Assembly (NCBI GenBank): GCA_016000195.1
Contig: JAECRO010000010.1
Coordinates: 1-64,000 of the forward strand
Reading direction: 5' to 3'
DNA: 64,000 nucleotides
Source: Burkholderiales bacterium
GTDB lineage: Bacteria > Pseudomonadota > Gammaproteobacteria > Burkholderiales > Burkholderiaceae_C
Part shown: one piece after another, positions 19,686 to 29,231 of the stretch
Numbering within the stretch: position 1 is the first letter of the stretch
Layout of the letters: every line of letters starts with the position of its first letter
Position numbers and translations under genes: made by a program
The notes under the pieces: generated by a model
The model's database searches: none
What the model was told of the DNA's origin: nothing
The model's input: only the letters and a program-made list of their open reading frames with translations

Positions 19686-22550
19686 TCAGGTGCTGGGGTT
19701 GCCCAGCGTCAAGCCGGTTTTAAAGTGGTCGTAACTGGCATGCGGGGCGCTGAAAGCGCCCTGGCCAGGAAGCAGCGTCAGAGCGCGGCCATTGCGCCGG
19801 GTCTCGAAACCCAGGGCTTTGAAATGCTTTTCGGCGCACAGGATTTTCAGGCGCTCGTCTTCGGTCAGCGCCGCGCGGTCGTCCAGGTCGTTGGTGCCTT
19901 TGACTTCCACCACGAACACAAAACTGTTGTCGTCGGCCTCTGCCGCGTCCTCGGCAGCACCGTTCACGTCATACCGGCTGCCGGGCATGGCGCTGCGGTT
20001 TCGTGCCTTGAAGACCAGGCCAAAGTCGGGCGTGTAGGTGGTGCCGATGGGCGTGGCAATCTTGTAGCCATCAGGCAATTTGAGCAGGCACAGCAATTGC
20101 GGGTCGCGGTCGGCCTGCACGGCAAACCCGATTTCCTTGTCGCTGTCGCACATCGCATAGTCATACAAGCCTGTGTTGGGGGTTCGCACCACCGATTTGT
20201 AGGTGTTGATGCTGGCCTGCAAGATGTCCAGCGGGAGGGTTCCGCCATCGGGTTCGTAACGCAGGCCGCGCAGCATGGCTTGGGTTTCAGCGTTTTTCAC
20301 GATGGTGGTGGCTTGCTGCAAAAAGCGTTGCGGGTTGCGCAGCAGGTGGGCGGCTCGCACCGGATCTTGCAGCACCTCAAAAAGCAGCCGGTGCGTGGCG
20401 CGCAGCGACAGGCAGGTGTCTTCAGAGAGTTCCTCCGCCAGATCCAGCGGTGCAAAGCGCGCTTGAAGGGTTTGGGTTTCGCTGCCCTGCCAGACGCCTT
20501 GCAGCTCGTACTCTTGTCCGGCAGCGTCGTTCGGGTTGTCTCCCAGGCTTTTGATGCGGGTAAGCGTGGCCTCTGCCTGGTAGGCCGCGATGGCGATTTC
20601 GGCCATTTTTGGCAGCGCTTCATTCACGATGTCGTCTTCGCTGAAGCTGACGGTGTAGCGCGTGGTGCGGGCCATGCGCCGCCAGAAGCTCTTGAACGCG
20701 GCACTGTTGAACAGCTCGTCGCGCCGCTGCAGGGTGTTGTGCTTGCGCTGGCCTTTGTGGTTTTCGCGCAGTTTGGCGCCTGCGCTGCGCTCACCCAGGT
20801 CGTCCTCCACCTGTTGCTGGTACTGGCGGGCAAAGGTGGCATAAGTTTCGTTGGGGATGACCGTGAGCAGGTTGGTTTCTTCGCCCTCCTGCACGCCGGC
20901 GGCGTCATACACCCGCTGGCCGCTCTGGTTGACGCAGATGCGCAGGCCGCGCCCGATTTCCTGGCGTTTTTTGCTTTCGCTGTAGCTCTGGTTCAGAGTG
21001 GCGATGTTGAAGATGTTGGGGTTGTCCCAGCCCACGCCCAGCGCCGAGTGAGAAAAGATGAATTCAACCGGATCATCGAGCTTGAGCAAGCCTTCCTTGT
21101 CATGCAGGATGCGCCGGTAAATTTCAGCATTGGCCGCCATCGAATCGGCCCGGTCGGTGTAGTCGCCCGATTTGGTGCGGGAAAAATAGGAACCCTGGCA
21201 GGCATGGATTTCCTGCGGCGTCGGCTCACGTCCGCTCTGCGTGCTGACGATGCGGCGGTATTCCTCTTCAAACAAGGTTTTGATGAGCGGCGGGGTGGCG
21301 GCGTCCGTTGCCAGGTAGTTGTCCACCTTGTCGATGAAGACCAGCGACAGGCATTTGATGCCTTGGCCCGCCAGCTTGGCTTTTTTCTCCAGGTGGGTCT
21401 GGATCAGCCAGCCCAGTTGCGCCCGAAACAAGCCCGCCATGTCGCCTGCGCGCTGGTTGAGCTGCAACTCAATTCCGTTGGCAAAAAGAACCGTCCAGAT
21501 GCCGCTACGCAAGCCTTTTTTGTAGATTCGTTCGATGGTGTAGTCGGCATAGCTGATGTTGTTGCTGGCCTTGGCCAGAGGATCGCCTTTTTTAAGCCAG
21601 CGGCTGTCTTTCCAGGCAAATTCACCCTTGGTGTTGCGTATCCAGAGGCGGAGTTTGGCTTTGGGGGCGCTGGCGTCGGTGGCCTGGACCTCGGCCAACT
21701 CAATCTTGAGCGTGGCTTCGTCGTTTTTCTCGGTCACCGACAGCACTTCAATTTTTTTGACCAGGCCTTGCGCATAAGCCTCTGCGGGCGCAAGCCGAAA
21801 GACACGGTTTTTGATAACGGCATGCGTGGCGGAATAGCGCAGCTTGGCCAAAGGATTGAGACTGACCAGCCGCTGGAGAGCATTTTCCGTGTCCATGCCT
21901 TCTTGCGGCTCGTCCATCACCACCACGGGATGGCAGTCAGCCAGCGCCTGAAACCAGGTTTTTCCGTCGATGGCGTCATCACGGCCGGGGCGGTTGATCA
22001 CCCGGTCATCGGCGCTGAATGACTGCAGCGTCATCACCATGATTTGTGGCTCGGTGCTGGTGATGAATTGCTTGAGCCGGTTGAGTTTGGCGCTGTCGTA
22101 CTCAAAATGGCTGATGGGCGCATTGAGCTGATGTTCGTCGGCCAACTGTCGGCCAAAGCTTTGCAGTGAACTCAAAACACCTGCCCGAATCGCCACGGAC
22201 GGCACGACGATGATGAATTTGCTCCAGCCGTAGTGCTTTTGCAAGGCGTAGATGGTCTTGAGATACACCAGCGTCTTGCCGGTTCCAGTTTCCATTTCAA
22301 TGCACAGTTCAAGGGGAAATGGCTGGTTTGGCACGATGCTTTTTTCAAGCGCCGTCGGGTCTTTGAGAAATTTTCGCGCCACTGCTTCCAAGTTGACTGA
22401 CAAGGCTTCGCTGCGCAAAGGACACTGGTTTGCAAATACGGAAGCGCCTTGCCAAAAATCCGGTCTTTGGGGTGGCGTGCCCGCAAAGACCTCAAGCACT
22501 GCCGCTACAGCCTGATTTTGATAATGGAGTGATTCGAGTTGAAAGGACAT
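19686..22550 (-). CDS. type III restriction endonuclease subunit (Res)
   Basis: Res is the SF2 helicase-like ATPase and nuclease of the type III system and acts in complex with Mod. The 954-residue protein has Walker A METGTGKT at 86-93 and a DEAD-type box as DEPQ at 213-216. It also has RYSATH (motif III) and an IGRGLR motif VI. The C-terminal nuclease is of the PD-(D/E)xK type, with D842, E882 and K884 in TPDFG and VEVKGTND. All key motifs are intact, so the enzyme is probably active. Unusually for this family the gene order is res before mod. The whole locus lies between two direct repeat Y copies. Confidence 0.93.
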   Translation of the reverse strand: MSFQLESLHYQNQAVAAVLEVFAGTPPQRPDFWQGASVFANQCPLRSEALSVNLEAVARKFLKDPTALEKSIVPNQPFPLELCIEMETGTGKTLVYLKTIYALQKHYGWSKFIIVVPSVAIRAGVLSSLQSFGRQLADEHQLNAPISHFEYDSAKLNRLKQFITSTEPQIMVMTLQSFSADDRVINRPGRDDAIDGKTWFQALADCHPVVVMDEPQEGMDTENALQRLVSLNPLAKLRYSATHAVIKNRVFRLAPAEAYAQGLVKKIEVLSVTEKNDEATLKIELAEVQATDASAPKAKLRLWIRNTKGEFAWKDSRWLKKGDPLAKASNNISYADYTIERIYKKGLRSGIWTVLFANGIELQLNQRAGDMAGLFRAQLGWLIQTHLEKKAKLAGQGIKCLSLVFIDKVDNYLATDAATPPLIKTLFEEEYRRIVSTQSGREPTPQEIHACQGSYFSRTKSGDYTDRADSMAANAEIYRRILHDKEGLLKLDDPVEFIFSHSALGVGWDNPNIFNIATLNQSYSESKKRQEIGRGLRICVNQSGQRVYDAAGVQEGEETNLLTVIPNETYATFARQYQQQVEDDLGERSAGAKLRENHKGQRKHNTLQRRDELFNSAAFKSFWRRMARTTRYTVSFSEDDIVNEALPKMAEIAIAAYQAEATLTRIKSLGDNPNDAAGQEYELQGVWQGSETQTLQARFAPLDLAEELSEDTCLSLRATHRLLFEVLQDPVRAAHLLRNPQRFLQQATTIVKNAETQAMLRGLRYEPDGGTLPLDILQASINTYKSVVRTPNTGLYDYAMCDSDKEIGFAVQADRDPQLLCLLKLPDGYKIATPIGTTYTPDFGLVFKARNRSAMPGSRYDVNGAAEDAAEADDNSFVFVVEVKGTNDLDDRAALTEDERLKILCAEKHFKALGFETRRNGRALTLLPGQGAFSAPHASYDHFKTGLTLGNPST

Positions 22551-22643
22551 GGCAAGAGGTGGAGCGACAGCATCAGGTTCGGGGCGGTGGGAGAGGTGAG
22601 AGTTTAAAGCGCTACCAGCGACCGGCTTGAGATTACTGTCCTA

Positions 22644-22692
22644 GCTTCTATTTTAATAGCTGCTTGCGCACGCCCTGCGTGCGCTAAAGGCC
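22644..22692 (+). repeat. repeat Y copy, right flank of type III RM locus
   Basis: A near-consensus copy: GCTTCTATTTTAATAGCTGC, TTGCGCACGCCCTGCGTGCG, CTAAAGGCC. It lies in the 301-bp gap between res and vapB, which otherwise shows no gene. Confidence 0.88.
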
Positions 22693-22813
22693 ACTTTCAT
22701 CAATATCTGACCGCTTGAAACGGTTGCTTTTCCCACACCAATCGGACCGAGGTGAACTTGCTGCGGGCCTTGAGAATGCAGGAAAAATGCTATGTGGCTT
22801 CGTCTTACCAGAT

Positions 22814-22821
22814 GTATATAC
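22814..22821. promoter_or_regulatory. possible vapBC operator
   Basis: GTATATAC is a perfect 8-bp palindrome in an AT-rich stretch about 30 bp before the vapB start. VapBC pairs are usually autoregulated at such palindromes. No binding motif is known for this protein, so the role is inferred. Confidence 0.3.
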
Positions 22822-22851
22822 TTGAAGTTATGACACTTTAAGGATTTCCCC

Positions 22852-23082
22852 ATGACCTATGCCCGTGTTTTTCAATCCGGCAACAGCCAGGCCGTGCGCC
22901 TGCCCAAGGAATTCAGGCTCGACGTTGATCAGGTTGAGATATTTCGCCAGGGCAATGACATCGTGTTGCGCCAGACGCCCGTCAGCGCGGCGGCGGTGTT
23001 TGATCTGCTGGCCAGCTTGCCGTCCGATTTCATGAGCGATGGTCGGGACGACACGCCACCGCAAGAGCGCGAGTCATTTTGA
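22852..23082 (+). CDS. vapB: VapB-type antitoxin (AbrB/SpoVT fold)
   Basis: This 76-residue antitoxin begins MTYARVFQSGNSQAVRLPKE, the swapped-hairpin DNA-binding fold of the AbrB/MazE/VapB type. The C-terminal tail (LLASLPSDFMSDGRDD) should wrap the toxin. It probably represses its own operon. The stop codon overlaps the vapC start as TGATG, so translation is coupled. AAGGATT is a good ribosome site. Confidence 0.93.
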   Translation: MTYARVFQSGNSQAVRLPKEFRLDVDQVEIFRQGNDIVLRQTPVSAAAVFDLLASLPSDFMSDGRDDTPPQERESF

Positions 23083-23501
23083 TGGCCAGCGCGCCCTCCA
23101 TTCGCTATTTGCTTGACACCAATATTTGCATCTACATCGCCAAAGGCCAGCCTTTGGCAGTCAGGGAGCGGTTTGACCGCCACACCCTGAGCGAGATGTC
23201 CATGTCCACCATCACGGTCGGCGAACTGCGGTTTGGTGCGGAAAAAAGCCAGTCCCGTGAGCGGGCCATGGCGACCATTGAACAACTGGAGCAAGTCATC
23301 CAGCCGAGCCAGTTGCCCAAGGCGGCAGCCATTCACTATGGCCACATTCGCGCCACGCTGCAAAAACAGGGGCTGCCGATTGGCAACAACGATCTGTGGC
23401 TGGCGGCCCATGCGCTGGCCGAAGACTGGGTTCTGGTGACCAACAACACGCGTGAATTTGAGCGGGTTCCCGGCCTGCGCCTGGAAAACTGGGTTGAGTG
23501 A
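23082..23501 (+). CDS. vapC: VapC-type PIN-domain ribonuclease toxin
   Basis: This 139-residue PIN-domain RNase toxin begins YLLDTNICIYIAKG, with the first acidic metal ligand. TITVGELRFGAEKS provides the conserved glutamate. NNDLWLAAHALAEDWVLVTNN supplies the last acidic residues. All expected acidic positions are present, so it is probably active. The target, usually tRNA or rRNA, is unknown. The start ATG at 23082 overlaps the vapB stop. Confidence 0.94.
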   Translation: MASAPSIRYLLDTNICIYIAKGQPLAVRERFDRHTLSEMSMSTITVGELRFGAEKSQSRERAMATIEQLEQVIQPSQLPKAAAIHYGHIRATLQKQGLPIGNNDLWLAAHALAEDWVLVTNNTREFERVPGLRLENWVE

Positions 23502-23614
23502 CGTGTCTGGCAAGCGCATTGGCTGCGCCAATCAACGCATCCCCAGGCACCGATCACTCGCGCTGATGTATAAAACACTCCAGGGCATTCCATCCGTTTT
23601 CAAGGAGCTTCACC

Positions 23615-23944
23615 ATGGCCATTGCACACGCCGCACCGGGGCAAATCGTTGATGTTCAGCCTTTGGACAAACAGCTTTGCGAATCACGCAATGTTGCCCT
23701 GTTCAAGACCGATGCGCTGGAGGTGATGCGCCTGGTCATGCCGGCCGGCAAAACCATGCCGTCGCACTGGGTCAAGGGCGAAGTGACGATTCACTGCCTG
23801 GAAGGCGAGCTTGATCTGATGGCGGGCGGACACATCCGGCGCATGAAAGCCGGCCAGCTGGTCTGGCTCGAAGGCGGCATGGACCACGCGCTGGCGGCGG
23901 TGCAGGACTCGTCGCTGCTGCTGACCATCGTGCTGCGGAAATAA
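23615..23944 (+). CDS. cupin-domain protein
   Basis: A 109-residue single-domain cupin. The barrel is seen in LVMPAGKTMPSHWVKGEVTI and GQLVWLEGGMDHALAAV. The usual metal-binding HxH of motif 1 is replaced by a single His (SHW), so metal binding may be altered. It has a strong AGGAGCTTCACC ribosome site. The function is unknown. It lies between vapC and the convergent gpsA. Confidence 0.85.
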   Translation: MAIAHAAPGQIVDVQPLDKQLCESRNVALFKTDALEVMRLVMPAGKTMPSHWVKGEVTIHCLEGELDLMAGGHIRRMKAGQLVWLEGGMDHALAAVQDSSLLLTIVLRK

Positions 23945-23953
23945 TGGTGAAAT

Positions 23954-24003
23954 AAGCCTTTTGCGCAAGCAGGACGGGCGCAAGCAGCTATTGATTCAAT
24001 AGC
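23954..24003 (-). repeat. repeat Y copy, between cupin gene and gpsA
   Basis: On the minus strand: GCTATTGAATCAATAGCTGC, TTGCGCCCGTCCTGCTTGCG, CAAAAGGCTT. The gpsA stop codon TGA lies within its first stem. Convergent intergenic position. Confidence 0.85.
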
Positions 24004-25054
24004 AATCGAGTTCCGTCTTCGGCTCGCGCTCCATCAACAGCGCCACCGCCTCGGACGCCTTGAGCTTGCCGTCGAGCAAGGCCACCACGCTTTGCGCAAT
24101 CGGCATGTCCACGCCCAGGCTGGCGGCGCGCTGCACCACGGTGCGCGCGCAGTAAACACCTTCGGCCACATGCCCGAGCGACTCCAGCACTTCAGGCAGC
24201 GTTTTGCCCTGCGCCAGCAGCAGGCCGACCTTGCGGTTGCGGCTCAGGTCGCCGGTCGCCGTCAGCACCAGGTCGCCCAGGCCCGACAGGCCGGTAAAGG
24301 TCTCGGCGCGCGCGCCCAGCGCCACGCCCAGCCGCGTCATTTCGGCCAGCCCCCGGGTGATGAGGGCGGCCCTGGCATTCAGGCCCAGTTGCAGGCCGTC
24401 GCACAGTCCGGCAGCAATCGCCATCACGTTCTTCACGGCCCCGCCGACCTCGACGCCGACCACGTCGTCGCTGGCATAGACCCGCAGGCTGGCGCTGTGA
24501 AAGGCGGCCACCAGCGCCTCGCGCACCTCGGCATGCGCGCTGGCGGCAACCAGCGCGGTCGGCTGGCCGCGCGCCACTTCCAGCGCAAAACTTGGGCCGC
24601 TGAACACGCCGGCTCTTAAATCAGGAGCAACCTGTGCCCGTACTTCATGCACCATCAGGCCAAAAGGCGTTGAAAGCGAGGCCGAAGCCGGTTCAGCGGA
24701 AACAGCCGCCTCAAAGCCCTTGCTCAGCCAGGCCACGGGCGCCTCCACATGCTGGAGCTGCATCAGCATGCTGCGCGCGGCCGAGACCGGCGTGGCCAGA
24801 ATGATCAGGTCTTGCCCCTTGACCGCCTCGCCCAGCGAAGCCTCGCCGCCGCCCTGCAACAGCAGGCCGGCGGGCAAGGCAATGCCCGGCAGGTAGCGGG
24901 TATTGGCGCGCTCGGCCTGCAGAGCCTGGACCTGCGCCGCATTGCGCGCCCACAAGGTGACTTGGTGGCGGGTCACGCCGGCGTCGGCGGCGCGCGCGGC
25001 ATTCACAGCCAGCGCGGTGCCCCAGGCGCCTGCGCCCAAAACCGCGATTTTCAT
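23996..25054 (-). CDS. gpsA: NAD(P)-dependent glycerol-3-phosphate dehydrogenase
   Basis: GpsA makes sn-glycerol-3-phosphate for phospholipid synthesis. The 352-residue protein has an N-terminal Rossmann motif [17 protein letters not shown], the conserved WLSKGFE and the catalytic lysine region [13 protein letters not shown]. Its last residues (LDCY) and stop codon are encoded by the outer part of a repeat Y copy. The block rhodanese-grx-secB-gpsA is a common betaproteobacterial order. Confidence 0.97.
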   Translation of the reverse strand: MKIAVLGAGAWGTALAVNAARAADAGVTRHQVTLWARNAAQVQALQAERANTRYLPGIALPAGLLLQGGGEASLGEAVKGQDLIILATPVSAARSMLMQLQHVEAPVAWLSKGFEAAVSAEPASASLSTPFGLMVHEVRAQVAPDLRAGVFSGPSFALEVARGQPTALVAASAHAEVREALVAAFHSASLRVYASDDVVGVEVGGAVKNVMAIAAGLCDGLQLGLNARAALITRGLAEMTRLGVALGARAETFTGLSGLGDLVLTATGDLSRNRKVGLLLAQGKTLPEVLESLGHVAEGVYCARTVVQRAASLGVDMPIAQSVVALLDGKLKASEAVALLMEREPKTELDCY

Positions 25055-25091
25055 GCCAGCCTGGCCGTTCCGCAGCCTGCCCCGTGGACCA

Positions 25092-25559
25092 TCAAACGAG
25101 GATTTGTGGCGCTTCAGGCATGGCCATCATGGCTTCGGCCTGCTGCTGCTCGTACATCGCCTGGAAGTTGATTTCGGCCATGTGTACGGGCGGAAAGCCG
25201 CCGCGCTGGATGATGTCGGCGACGTTGCTGCGCAGGTAGGGATAGACGATTTGCGGGCAGGCAATGCCCAGCAGGGCACCCATCTGGTCGTTGCCGATAT
25301 TGCGGATTTCAAAGATACCGGCCTGCTTGGCTTCCACCATGAACACGGTTTTTTCTTCAATCTTGGTGTGCACGGTGGCGGTGACGGTGATTTCAAACAG
25401 GCCGTCGGCCACCGGCCTGGCATCCACGCCGAGCTGGATCTCGACGCCGGGCTGCTCCTGGTTCAGCAGGATTTCTGGCGAATTGGGCTGCTCCAGCGAC
25501 ATGTCCTTCAGGTAGACGCGCTGGATCTGGAATACGGGGTCAAGATTGGCTTCGGCCAT
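25092..25559 (-). CDS. secB: protein-export chaperone SecB
   Basis: SecB holds preproteins unfolded for delivery to SecA at the inner membrane. The 155-residue protein contains [18 protein letters not shown], the typical YLKDxSFExP motif, and [15 protein letters not shown]. The ATG at 25559 gives the usual N-terminus [16 protein letters not shown]. It lies 37 bp from gpsA. Confidence 0.97.
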   Translation of the reverse strand: MAEANLDPVFQIQRVYLKDMSLEQPNSPEILLNQEQPGVEIQLGVDARPVADGLFEITVTATVHTKIEEKTVFMVEAKQAGIFEIRNIGNDQMGALLGIACPQIVYPYLRSNVADIIQRGGFPPVHMAEINFQAMYEQQQAEAMMAMPEAPQILV

Positions 25560-25728
25560 GGTGGTCTTTCGTGAAGGTGTTGAAAATCGGGTGACAGGGG
25601 GAAAAACACTGCGCATTCGCCCCGGGAAGAGCCTGGACACGGGCAGTTCGAGGCGCATTATCTCAGGCTCTCCGCTGGGGAAAGCGCCTGCCCGGCCAGT
25701 CGGGCCAAGCCGGCTGCAACCGGCTTGT

Positions 25729-25992
25729 TCAGGCTGCGGCCGACAGCAGCGGCATCAGGCCGCCCCGACCGTCGAGCGCCATCAGGTCGTCGCAGCCGCC
25801 GACATGGGTGGCGCCGATGAAGATTTGCGGCACGGTACGCCGGCCGGTGATCTGCATCATTTTCTGACGCTCGCCTGGTAGCACATCGACACGGATTTCA
25901 TCGAGTTCGGTGACGCCGCGGTCCTTGAGCAGTTGCTTGGCCTGAATGCAGTAAGGGCAGGAGCCGGTGGTGTAAATCTTGACGGTTTGCAT
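25729..25992 (-). CDS. grxC: glutaredoxin 3
   Basis: This 87-residue glutaredoxin is a cytosolic thiol-disulfide reductant that uses glutathione. The active site is SCPYC near residue 12, followed by the TVPQIF cis-Pro loop and HVGGCDDL, which binds glutathione. Two starts three codons apart (25992 and 26001) are possible because of a short MQTMQT duplication; neither has a clear ribosome site. Confidence 0.95.
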   Translation of the reverse strand: MQTVKIYTTGSCPYCIQAKQLLKDRGVTELDEIRVDVLPGERQKMMQITGRRTVPQIFIGATHVGGCDDLMALDGRGGLMPLLSAAA

Positions 25993-26114
25993 GGTTTGCA
26001 TGGTTTTCACAAGGTTTGTGCTGGCGCGGCCGGCGCGCGGCAGCAAAAAGAAGGAGCAGGTCCATGCCGGAGCGGCGCATCAACAGCGGTCCGGCATGCG
26101 GGCTTGACGCCTTT

Positions 26115-26525
26115 TCAGGCTTTTTCGACCGGCAGGTTAGCGTCTTTCCACGCCTTGAGTCCGCCGCCCAGGGATTGGGCCTGTTCGTAACCGAGTTTTT
26201 TGGCGATGGCCACGGCACGGCCGGAACGCGCGCCGCTGGCGCAGACCAGGATCAGGGGCAAGCCCTTGTTCTTGACGATACCGGGCAACTTGGCTTCAAG
26301 TTCGGCCAATGGCACGTTTTTTGCGCCACTCACATGGCCGGCGGCGAATTCAGCCGGTTCGCACACGTCCACCACCGCGGCTTTTTCGCGGTTGATGAGC
26401 TGCACGGCCCCGGCAGGGTTCAGCGCGCCGGCATTCATGCCACCGGCAATCAGGGGCCAGACCAGCATGCCGCCGGAAGCGATGGTTATCGAAATCAGCA
26501 TCCAGTTATCAATAAGAAATTTCAC
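26115..26525 (-). CDS. membrane-anchored rhodanese-like protein
   Basis: This is a sulfurtransferase-fold protein of about 136 residues. A GTG start at 26525 with AAAGG nearby gives VKFLIDNWMLISITIASGG, an N-terminal membrane helix. The rhodanese domain follows with the active-site loop LVCASGARSGRA and catalytic Cys. YibN-like proteins of this kind precede grxC and secB in many proteobacteria. Longer readings up to 26642 are not supported by the family. Confidence 0.88.
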   Translation of the reverse strand: MKFLIDNWMLISITIASGGMLVWPLIAGGMNAGALNPAGAVQLINREKAAVVDVCEPAEFAAGHVSGAKNVPLAELEAKLPGIVKNKGLPLILVCASGARSGRAVAIAKKLGYEQAQSLGGGLKAWKDANLPVEKA

Positions 26526-26647
26526 TTCAATACCTTTGTATGTTTTCACGCAAACGGTGATTTTAGAATGGGGGCAGAAGTTCGCCCGAAGGCCAGCTTT
26601 TTCAATCCATTCCTTCCTGTTTTCATTTCCCTCCAAACTCAACCACC

Positions 26648-27400
26648 ATGTACAAACTCGTGCTCATACGCCACGGCGAATCAACCTGGAACCTGGACAA
26701 CCGCTTTACCGGCTGGACCGATGTCGATCTGACCGAAACCGGCATTGCGCAGGCCAAGAATGCCGGCCAGCTGCTCAAGGCTGAAGGCTATGACTTTGAC
26801 CTGGCCTATACCAGCGTGCTCAAGCGCGCCACCCGCACACTCTGGCATGTGCTTGACGAGATGGACCAGACCTGGCTGCCGGTGGTGCACAGCTGGCGGC
26901 TCAACGAACGCCATTACGGCGACCTGCAGGGGCTGAACAAGGCCGAGACGGCCAAGAAATTCGGCGACGAGCAGGTGCTGGTCTGGCGCCGCAGCTACGA
27001 CACGCCGCCGCCGCCGCTGGCGGCAGATGATGCGCGCAGCGAACGCGGCGACCGGCGCTACGCCAAGCTGCTGCCGGAACAAGTGCCGCTGACCGAGTGC
27101 CTCAAGGACACGGTGGCGCGCGTCCTGCCCTTCTGGGAAGAAGCCATGGCGCCCGCCATCAAGGCCGGCAAACGCATCGTGGTGGCCGCGCACGGCAACT
27201 CGATTCGCGCGCTGGTGAAATACCTGGACAATATCTCCGATAGCGACATCGTCGGCCTGAACATTCCCAACGGCATTCCGCTGGTGTACGAGCTTGACGA
27301 AAACCTCAAGCCGCTGCGCAGCTACTACCTGGGCGACCGCGAAGCGGCCGCCCAGGCAGCTGCAGCGGTAGGCGCACAGGGCAAGGCTGTGGCGGCATAA
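26648..27400 (+). CDS. gpmA: 2,3-bisphosphoglycerate-dependent phosphoglycerate mutase
   Basis: This glycolytic enzyme interconverts 3- and 2-phosphoglycerate. The 250-residue protein starts [15 protein letters not shown], with the phosphorylated His in RHGES. It also has [24 protein letters not shown] and [15 protein letters not shown]. The start follows a 120-bp divergent gap shared with the rhodanese gene. Confidence 0.97.
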   Translation: MYKLVLIRHGESTWNLDNRFTGWTDVDLTETGIAQAKNAGQLLKAEGYDFDLAYTSVLKRATRTLWHVLDEMDQTWLPVVHSWRLNERHYGDLQGLNKAETAKKFGDEQVLVWRRSYDTPPPPLAADDARSERGDRRYAKLLPEQVPLTECLKDTVARVLPFWEEAMAPAIKAGKRIVVAAHGNSIRALVKYLDNISDSDIVGLNIPNGIPLVYELDENLKPLRSYYLGDREAAAQAAAAVGAQGKAVAA

Positions 27401-27450
27401 ACCGCTGCCCAGCGCCTTGAAAAGGCCGGCGGACTGGTCATGAAGCGGTC

Positions 27451-27478
27451 ATCCAATGCCCTTGCCCGGGTCATTGGA
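27451..27478 (+). terminator. possible gpmA terminator hairpin
   Basis: TCCAATGCCC and GGGTCATTGGA can pair, with one bulge, about 50 bp after gpmA. There is no clear T-run, so termination here is uncertain. Confidence 0.35.
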
Positions 27479-27651
27479 ACCGCTTATTTGTCCCCATGAC
27501 GTCAGCATCTTGCAAAAACGGCGTTCACCCACACATTTAACTTCCCACAATGCCCAGCTTGCGGAACTGCAGGGGCGTGCATGTGTCCAAGGTGTATATT
27601 GCTCCTGATACGAAGGGGCACGGGTTCCTCAACAGGCTTAGGAAAATTTTT

Positions 27652-29091
27652 ATGGGTCAGAAGCTCAAGATAGCAGGCTGGATTTCAATCGGTGCGATGG
27701 CCGGAGCGTTGACAACCGTGCAGTTGCAGGCCGTTGCGCGTGCCGGCATGGCGCCTTTGCCACTCGAAGAACTGCAGCAGCTTGCGGCCGTCTTCGGCAT
27801 GGTCAAGACCGATTACGTCGAGCCCGTGGACGAAAAGAAACTGATCACCGACGCGATTTCAGGCATGGTCGCCAGCCTGGATCCGCACTCGGTCTATTTC
27901 GACAAAAAGGCGTACAAGGAATTCCGCGAAGGCACGTCGGGCCGCTTCGTGGGCGTGGGCATCGAGATCAGCCAGGAAGACGGTCTGGTCAAGGTGGTGT
28001 CGCCAATTGAAGGCTCCCCTGCCGACCGCGCCGGACTCAAGCCCAACGACCTGATCACCCGCATCGACGACACCGCCGTCAAGGGCCTGAGCCTGAACGA
28101 CGCCGTCAAGAAAATGCGCGGCGAACCCCAGACCAAGGTGATGCTGACGATTTTCCGCAAGGACGAAAACCGCACCTTCCCGGTCTCCATCACGCGCGAA
28201 GAAATCCGCACCCAGTCGGTTCGCAGCAAGGTGGTCGAGCCGGGTTACGCCTGGATTCGCCTGAGCCAGTTCCAGGAACGCACGGTTGATGACTTCATCG
28301 TCAAGATGGAGCAGATTTACAAGCAGGAACCCAAGCTCAAAGGCCTGGTGCTGGACCTGCGCAATGACCCGGGCGGTCTGCTGGATGCGGCTGTGGCGGT
28401 ATCAGCTGCCTTTTTGCCCGAAAACGTGACCGTGGTTTCGACCAACGGCCAGCTGGCCGAAAGCAAGTCTGTCTACAAGGCTTCGCCCGAGTTTTACCAG
28501 CGCCGCAATGGCGATGACCCGCTCAAGCGCCTGCCCGCAGCGCTCAAGACAGTGCCCCTGGTGGTGCTGGTCAATGAAGGCTCAGCCTCGGCCAGCGAAA
28601 TCGTGGCCGGCGCCCTGCAGGACTACAAGCGCGCGACCATTATGGGCAACCAGACCTTTGGCAAGGGCTCGGTTCAGACGGTGCGTCCGCTCGGACCAGA
28701 CACGGGTATCAAGCTGACGACGGCGCGCTATTACACGCCCAGCGGCAAGTCAATCCAGGCGCGCGGCATTGTGCCGGACGTGATGATTGATGAAACCGCC
28801 GAAGGCAGTCCGTTTGCGGTATTGCGCACCCGCGAAGCCGACCTGGAAAAGCACCTGAACAGCGGCCAGGGCGCCGAAGTGAAAGACCCGGGCCGCGAAA
28901 AAGCCCGCGAGGAAGCGCTGAAGCGGTTTGAAGAAGAAACCAAAAAGACGCCTGAGCAGCGCCGCCCGCCCGAGTTGGGCAGCGACAAGGACTTCCAGCT
29001 GGCCCAGGCCATCAACCAGCTCAAGGGCCGTCCGGTGCTGGTCAGCAAGACGGCTGTGGTCGAACCCAAGAACGAGAAAAAAGAGAACTAG
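27652..29091 (+). CDS. ctpA: S41 family C-terminal processing peptidase
   Basis: A periplasmic serine protease of the CtpA/Prc group with about 479 residues from ATG 27652. This start has TAGGAAAA in front and gives an N-terminal signal anchor (KIAGWISIGAMAGALTTV). The PDZ domain covers about residues 85-170. The protease core contains VLDLRNDPGGLLDAAV. The catalytic Ser is in VNEGSASASEIVAG and the Lys in FGKGSVQT. The C-terminal tail is charged. An upstream in-frame extension to 27550 lacks support. A strong terminator follows. Confidence 0.94.
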   Translation: MGQKLKIAGWISIGAMAGALTTVQLQAVARAGMAPLPLEELQQLAAVFGMVKTDYVEPVDEKKLITDAISGMVASLDPHSVYFDKKAYKEFREGTSGRFVGVGIEISQEDGLVKVVSPIEGSPADRAGLKPNDLITRIDDTAVKGLSLNDAVKKMRGEPQTKVMLTIFRKDENRTFPVSITREEIRTQSVRSKVVEPGYAWIRLSQFQERTVDDFIVKMEQIYKQEPKLKGLVLDLRNDPGGLLDAAVAVSAAFLPENVTVVSTNGQLAESKSVYKASPEFYQRRNGDDPLKRLPAALKTVPLVVLVNEGSASASEIVAGALQDYKRATIMGNQTFGKGSVQTVRPLGPDTGIKLTTARYYTPSGKSIQARGIVPDVMIDETAEGSPFAVLRTREADLEKHLNSGQGAEVKDPGREKAREEALKRFEEETKKTPEQRRPPELGSDKDFQLAQAINQLKGRPVLVSKTAVVEPKNEKKEN

Positions 29092-29112
29092 GCGCGCATA
29101 CCGCCCAGGCCA

Positions 29113-29152
29113 GGCAAAGCCCGTCCGGTTTCGAACGGGCTTTGCCTTATTT
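29113..29152 (+). terminator. rho-independent terminator after ctpA
   Basis: A perfect stem GGCAAAGCCCGT / ACGGGCTTTGCC with a short loop is followed by TTATTT, 20 bp after the ctpA stop codon. Confidence 0.88.
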
Positions 29153-29190
29153 GCGATGCACATTTCGCACTTTGCAGCCTTCAACTTCCC

Positions 29191-29222
29191 GCCGCCGCAC
29201 ATGCCGGCGGCTTTTTTATTTT
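29191..29222 (+). terminator. second terminator-like hairpin before moeB
   Basis: GCCGCCG and CGGCGGC pair around a CACATGC loop and are followed by CTTTTTTATTTTT. It lies just 10 bp before the moeB start, so moeB may be expressed by readthrough, from a promoter within this gap, or be attenuated here. Confidence 0.75.
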
Positions 29223-29231
29223 TCCACGACC

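Noticed and set aside
19725-22022. 765-residue plus-strand frame across res
   Set aside because: Antisense shadow; the minus-strand helicase and nuclease motifs are decisive.
26535-26647. Riboswitch or leader RNA before gpmA
   Set aside because: The region is short, shows no conserved riboswitch motif and is explained as a divergent promoter gap.
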